In this document: positions 34,641 through 37,927 of the stretch, one piece after another
How positions within the stretch are numbered: the first letter of the stretch is position 1
Layout of the letters: every line of letters begins with the position of its first letter
Assembly: GCA_029863305.1 (NCBI GenBank)
Contig: JAOTVR010000029.1
Coordinates: 1 to 37,927, forward strand
Direction of reading: 5' to 3'
Length of the DNA stretch: 37,927 bases
Origin: Gammaproteobacteria bacterium
GTDB lineage: Bacteria; Pseudomonadota; Gammaproteobacteria; Steroidobacterales; Woeseiaceae
The notes under the pieces: model-generated
Databases searched by the model: none
Seen by the model: the letters and a program-made list of their open reading frames with translations, nothing else
What the model was told of the DNA's origin: nothing
Made by a program: the position numbers and the translations under genes

Positions 34641-34762
34641 CGCTGCTTGCAATGATATTTATGTCGGTGGCACTTGCCGGCGTAACCGTGCTTACGGCCT
34701 GGTGCTATTACCGAGTGCTTAAGGAAGAGTCGCTCAGCACCAGGAGCAAGGACCAACGTTGA
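34637..34762 (+). CDS. MetS-like small subunit of the NSS transporter (41 aa)
   Basis: The ATG at 34637 overlaps the NSS stop as ATGA. The 41-residue product is one hydrophobic helix (MTLLAMIFMSVALAGVTVLT) and a short charged tail (RVLKEESLSTRSKDQR). Size, position and shape match the MetS/methionine-alanine importer small subunits that accompany many bacterial NSS proteins. Confidence 0.8.
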   Translation: MTLLAMIFMSVALAGVTVLTAWCYYRVLKEESLSTRSKDQR

Positions 34763-34831
34763 CTGCATTCAGCCCGCCCGAGGCGATGGCCGGGACATTA
34801 TCGTTAAGTGTCCGGCCGTGCTTTAATAAAA

Positions 34832-35024
34832 TGGTGGCCAGGGGCAGAGCGGTTCGCGCAGCGAACTACGACGCCGAAGGCGCCCCGTAGGGGTGAGAAT
34901 CGCCTAAAGGCGATTCGAATCAATTGACTCGCTTCGCTCGCCCTTCGGGCGCCTGTGGCGTCTGTTGCTGGTTCAGCATCACAGTACAGGACCGCGTACA
35001 ACTCGTTCACGCAAATCTCACGCG
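34832..35024 (-). repeat. tRNA-Phe-derived repeat, copy 8, long hairpin insert, core lost
   Basis: TGGTGGCCAGGGGCAGAG is followed by at least six small hairpins: GTTCGC-GCA-GCGAAC, CGCC-GAA-GGCG, CCCC-GTA-GGGG, AATCGCC-TAA-AGGCGATT, GCCC-TTC-GGGC and CGCC-TGT-GGCG. The return to the anticodon part is missing; instead the sequence passes to the distal tail CACAGTACAGGACCGCG and CACGCAAATCTCACGC. It fills the 34763-35123 gap. Confidence 0.8.
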
Positions 35025-35123
35025 CCGTTCTCACCTGGATTCCCAGTCGGGCGACCTGCCTCGCTATTGAACTTCTTCCAATCTTCCTCGATATCGACTG
35101 TCCCGAGATGTCATGATAGTTGA

Positions 35124-36254
35124 ATGTCCGGCTCTTCGAAAACGCGACCCTCTCTCCCTACCCGCTGGTATCTCGACGCCGATCACTATGCACGCGAGCT
35201 GGAGGCGATCTGGTACCGGGATTGGGTCGCGGTCGGGCGTAATGAGCAGATCTCCGAGCCCGGCGACTACTTTGTTGCCCGGGTTGGTACTCAGCGAATA
35301 GTCATTACGCGCAACAAGGATGGTGCGCTGCGTGCGTTTCACAACACGTGCCGCCATCGAGGGTCGACCCTGTGCATCGAACCGCGCGGCCGGTTCAAAA
35401 ACGGCAGGATTATCTGCCCCTATCACACGTGGACCTACGACCTCGATGGCCAGCTTGTTGCAACGCCGTATCGCGTTGAAAGCGATGATTTCCGTCTTGA
35501 CAACTATCCGCTTTACGACGTCGCCATCGACAGCTGGGGCGGATTCGTCTTCATCTGCCTCGACGTACAGCCGAAACACACACTCGAGGAATTCCTCGGC
35601 ACCGAGGTCGACGAGCTCGAGGGCTGGCCGCTCACGGACATGATGGTCGCGCACGAGGACTCGGTCGATCTTGCCTGCAACTGGAAGATCTTCTGGGAGA
35701 ACTATAACGAGTGCTACCACTGCCCGCGCATTCACCCTGAGCTGTGCAAAGTAGTTCCTACTTACAAGCAAGGCGTGTTCGCCGAATATCAGTTGAGCGG
35801 TGGCGATCGCGAGAACGCCGACCGCCGGAGCGAACCTGGTGTCGCCGAGGGGATGACCACCTGGACGATTGATGGCCAGTTAGCCTTGCCCGATATTCCC
35901 GGCCTCGACAAGGACAAGAAGAACAAGGGTATGTGGTTCGCGACGTTCCTCGGCAGCATGTTCGTCGTTGGCCACCCGCAGTACGTCCGAAGTGTCAGGG
36001 TGAGTCCCATTGACCCTGAGCGGACGAGGCTGACTATCTCCTGGCTGCTGCTACCCGGCATCGTGGAGTCGCATCCGCAGGAGCTCGAACACATGATGTC
36101 GCTAGCCAGGCTGGTCATTGCACAGGACGGCAGGGCCTGCGAATTCAACCAGCAAGGACTGCATTGCCGGCGTCATGATAGCGGCGTTCTCGTGCCGCAG
36201 GAAGATGGCGTTGCCCGGGTACACGACTGGGTCAGGACCCGGCTCGAGGGCTAA
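35124..36254 (+). CDS. Rieske non-haem iron oxygenase, CntA/GbcA-like
   Basis: The 376-residue protein has the Rieske [2Fe-2S] ligands C76-R-H78 and C98-P-Y-H101. The catalytic iron ligands H199 and H204 lie within NYNECYHCPRIHPEL. The residue bridging the two metal sites is E196 rather than Asp, as in carnitine monooxygenase CntA, and the architecture fits GbcA/stachydrine-type oxygenases of quaternary amines. These enzymes demethylate or cleave betaine-like compounds with O2 and a separate reductase. No reductase is in the window. The ATG at 35124 has a weak ribosome binding site. An aromatic-ring substrate cannot be excluded. Confidence 0.85.
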   Translation: MSGSSKTRPSLPTRWYLDADHYARELEAIWYRDWVAVGRNEQISEPGDYFVARVGTQRIVITRNKDGALRAFHNTCRHRGSTLCIEPRGRFKNGRIICPYHTWTYDLDGQLVATPYRVESDDFRLDNYPLYDVAIDSWGGFVFICLDVQPKHTLEEFLGTEVDELEGWPLTDMMVAHEDSVDLACNWKIFWENYNECYHCPRIHPELCKVVPTYKQGVFAEYQLSGGDRENADRRSEPGVAEGMTTWTIDGQLALPDIPGLDKDKKNKGMWFATFLGSMFVVGHPQYVRSVRVSPIDPERTRLTISWLLLPGIVESHPQELEHMMSLARLVIAQDGRACEFNQQGLHCRRHDSGVLVPQEDGVARVHDWVRTRLEG

Positions 36255-36361
36255 CCACACACTCGCCGTCATAAATATCGCTTCACCGCACTCGGCAAAC
36301 GTTCTACGATCTCTGCATTCGTTGCAATCCTTCTGGCAATCCGGCAGCACGGCAGACCTGA

Positions 36362-37726
36362 TTGACGCACTCATACGTCGAAAAATCGCTGCGGCACTCG
36401 CTAAAAGATGGCGGTGCCTACGCCATGATGATCGGCGTTGGCGAAACTTATTTCGCCGCGTTCGCACTCACCCTTCATGCTACGACACAGCAAATCGGCA
36501 TTCTCGCCTCCGTGCCCACGATGCTCGCATCATTCGTGCAGTTGTTGTCGGCGTGGGTGGGCAAGCGTACCGGTCATCGCAAGGCGCTGGTCCTGGTGGG
36601 CGCCACGGTGCAGGCGCTCGCGCTCGCGCCCATCGCCTTGCTGCCAATGCTGTTCCCGGCGGCAGCCGTGCCGCTGCTCATTGCGGCGGTCGCGCTCTAT
36701 CACTGCGGTGCACACTTCGCTATGCCGCAGTGGGGCAGCCTCATGGGCGACATCGTCCCGCAACAGCGCCGTGGCCGCTTCTTTGCACACCGCACCCGCA
36801 TCGTGTCGCTCGTGACATTCCTGTCACTGGTCGCGGGCGGAGTTCTGCTGCACGTGATGGAGGCGCAGGGCGGCTTGCCTGCGGCGTTCCTGATGCTATT
36901 CGGTATTGCGATGCTCGCGCGCCTGGTTTCGGTCTACCACCTGTCGAGAATGCACGACACCGCAGGTCAGGTCGCCGCAATCGATTTGCCGACAAACAAA
37001 GCGTGGTGGTTGCGCCTCAGGGAATCCAACTTCGCGCGCTTCTCGATATTCTTCGCACTGATGCAGGCTTCGGTCGCGATTGCTTCGCCGTTTTTCACGG
37101 TGTACATGCTGCGGGACCTCGAGTTCACCTACGCGCAGTTCATGGCCAACACCGGAATGTCCGTGCTGGCGCAGCTTCTGACACTCAACCGGTGGGGCCG
37201 CATCTCGGATGTGTTCGGCAACCGCCGCATTCTCGCAACGACCGGCATGCTGCTACCCATGATGCCGCTGTTGTGGCTAGTATCGGCCGACCCCTGGTAC
37301 CTGCTCGCCGTGCAGGCACTGAGCGGTTTCGCGTGGGCCGGCTTCACGCTCAGCGCCGGCAACTTCCTCTATGACCTCATTGCCCGCGACAAGCGCGCAA
37401 CATTCCTCGCCGTACACAATGTGCTCGCAAGCATCGGCGTCTTTATGGGCGCGACGCTAGGTAGCCTGCTCGGTGTGATGCTGCCGACGCGCATGGAGTT
37501 TTTCGACACGGTCTACGAGTGGGGCAGCCCGTTGCTTGGCGTATTTGCGATCTCGGCGTTCGCGCGAATTGTCGTCGGGCTGGTATTGTTGCCGAAAATT
37601 CGCGAGGTGCGCCGGGTCCGGGACATCTCTTTCGGCGACCTGATCTTCCGGGTTACGCGTGTCAATGCGCTGGCCGGGCTCGTGTTCGAGATTATTGGCC
37701 CACGCAGCCGTGACAATGACGAGTAG
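36362..37726 (+). CDS. MFS transporter
   Basis: The 454-residue, 12-helix transporter has an MFS-like loop 2-3 motif (AWVGKRTGHRKALVLVG) and a matching second-half motif (GRISDVFGNRRILATTG). The start is probably the TTG at 36362, because an in-frame TGA immediately precedes it and the sequence RHSLKDGGAYAMMIGVGETY belongs to the conserved N-terminus; the next ATG would remove part of helix 1. It lies 107 nt after the Rieske oxygenase in the same direction and may import its substrate or export a product. The substrate is unknown. Confidence 0.8.
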   Translation: MTHSYVEKSLRHSLKDGGAYAMMIGVGETYFAAFALTLHATTQQIGILASVPTMLASFVQLLSAWVGKRTGHRKALVLVGATVQALALAPIALLPMLFPAAAVPLLIAAVALYHCGAHFAMPQWGSLMGDIVPQQRRGRFFAHRTRIVSLVTFLSLVAGGVLLHVMEAQGGLPAAFLMLFGIAMLARLVSVYHLSRMHDTAGQVAAIDLPTNKAWWLRLRESNFARFSIFFALMQASVAIASPFFTVYMLRDLEFTYAQFMANTGMSVLAQLLTLNRWGRISDVFGNRRILATTGMLLPMMPLLWLVSADPWYLLAVQALSGFAWAGFTLSAGNFLYDLIARDKRATFLAVHNVLASIGVFMGATLGSLLGVMLPTRMEFFDTVYEWGSPLLGVFAISAFARIVVGLVLLPKIREVRRVRDISFGDLIFRVTRVNALAGLVFEIIGPRSRDNDE

Positions 37727-37784
37727 GTTGCGCTTAATCATCCATTGCCGGGTACTCTGATACATACCGGTCCACGCCGGTAAC

Positions 37785-37927
37785 GGGGCGGAATCGAACT
37801 GCCGACACGCGGATTTTCAGAACGCGAAGCGATTGATTCTGTAATTATTTATCAACCAGTTACCAGGGCGTCCGTTGCCCACTTTGCATCACTATGCACA
37901 GCTGATCCCCGCAAAACTCCCGCATTC
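37785..37927 (-). repeat. tRNA-Phe-derived repeat, copy 9, runs off window
   Basis: GGGGCGGAATCGAACTGCCG then ACACGCGGATTTTCAG (to 37820) is an uninterrupted T arm, with a TGCC variant of the T stem. The tail with TTATCAACCAGTTACCAGGG and CAGCTGATCCCCGCAAAACT continues to the window end. The acceptor/CCA part is replaced by CCGGTAAC. Confidence 0.85.

Noticed and set aside
993..37927. CRISPR array or classical integron
   Set aside because: Repeats are far apart with gene-sized spacing; no cas or intI gene and no attC core sites are visible.

Overview
This is a GC-rich bacterial chromosome segment, most likely from a marine or soil gammaproteobacterium. The support is an ECF sigma/zinc-binding anti-sigma pair, a TonB-dependent receptor of the proteobacterial type, several TPR and lipoprotein genes, and tRNA-Phe-derived sequence of gammaproteobacterial type. 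A Woeseiales/Steroidobacterales-like source is only a guess. The window opens inside a TIR-domain gene and ends inside a repeat.

The most striking feature is a set of nine dispersed repeats (about 993-1126, 6001-6196, 8298-8427, 13071-13358, 26689-26791, 29446-29664, 31058-31219, 34832-35024, 37785-37927). All are built on the 3' part of a tRNA-Phe gene (anticodon loop CTGAAAA, T arm, acceptor 3' strand and CCA) and all lie in the same orientation, tRNA-sense on the minus strand. No 5' tRNA half or complete tRNA is present. Most copies have a shared ~110-nt tail on the anticodon side, and many carry a train of tiny hairpins inserted in the T loop while the T stem stays paired. The repeats cut the region into eight gene modules. 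This resembles serial accretion of integrative elements at a tRNA-Phe site, or a cassette array, but no recombinase gene is visible.

Layout. 1-811: TIR-transmembrane protein, partial. 1155-4464 (minus): ECF sigma, anti-sigma, a Ser/Asp/Glu-rich secreted protein and a TPR/beta-barrel outer-membrane protein. 4583-5899: membrane TPR protein. 6305-8134: TolB-like/TPR membrane protein broken by an in-frame stop. 8740-12644: beta-propeller lipoprotein, fatty-acid desaturase and a small basic protein. 13428-26677: a large locus for D-glutamate or D-amino-acid peptide use, made of a lipoprotein amidohydrolase, YkvI-like transporter, DgcN-like DUF1611 protein, DUF819 transporter, TonB receptor, AraC regulator, two S12 serine hydrolases and a DgcA-like enolase-superfamily racemase. 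26950-29099: glutamate dehydrogenase preceded by a single-domain globin sensor. 29790-30971: periplasmic TPR protein. 31523-34762: NhaD/citrate-type antiporter and an NSS transporter with its MetS-like 41-residue subunit. 35124-37726: CntA/GbcA-like Rieske oxygenase and an MFS transporter.

As a working model, the TonB receptor, periplasmic hydrolases, inner-membrane transporters, DgcN and DgcA would bring in D-Glu-containing material and turn it into L-glutamate. The glutamate dehydrogenase in the next module could then feed it to 2-oxoglutarate. A perfect 13-bp sequence in inverted orientation lies upstream of both the TonB receptor and the AraC/hydrolase divergent region, suggesting that the AraC protein controls both.
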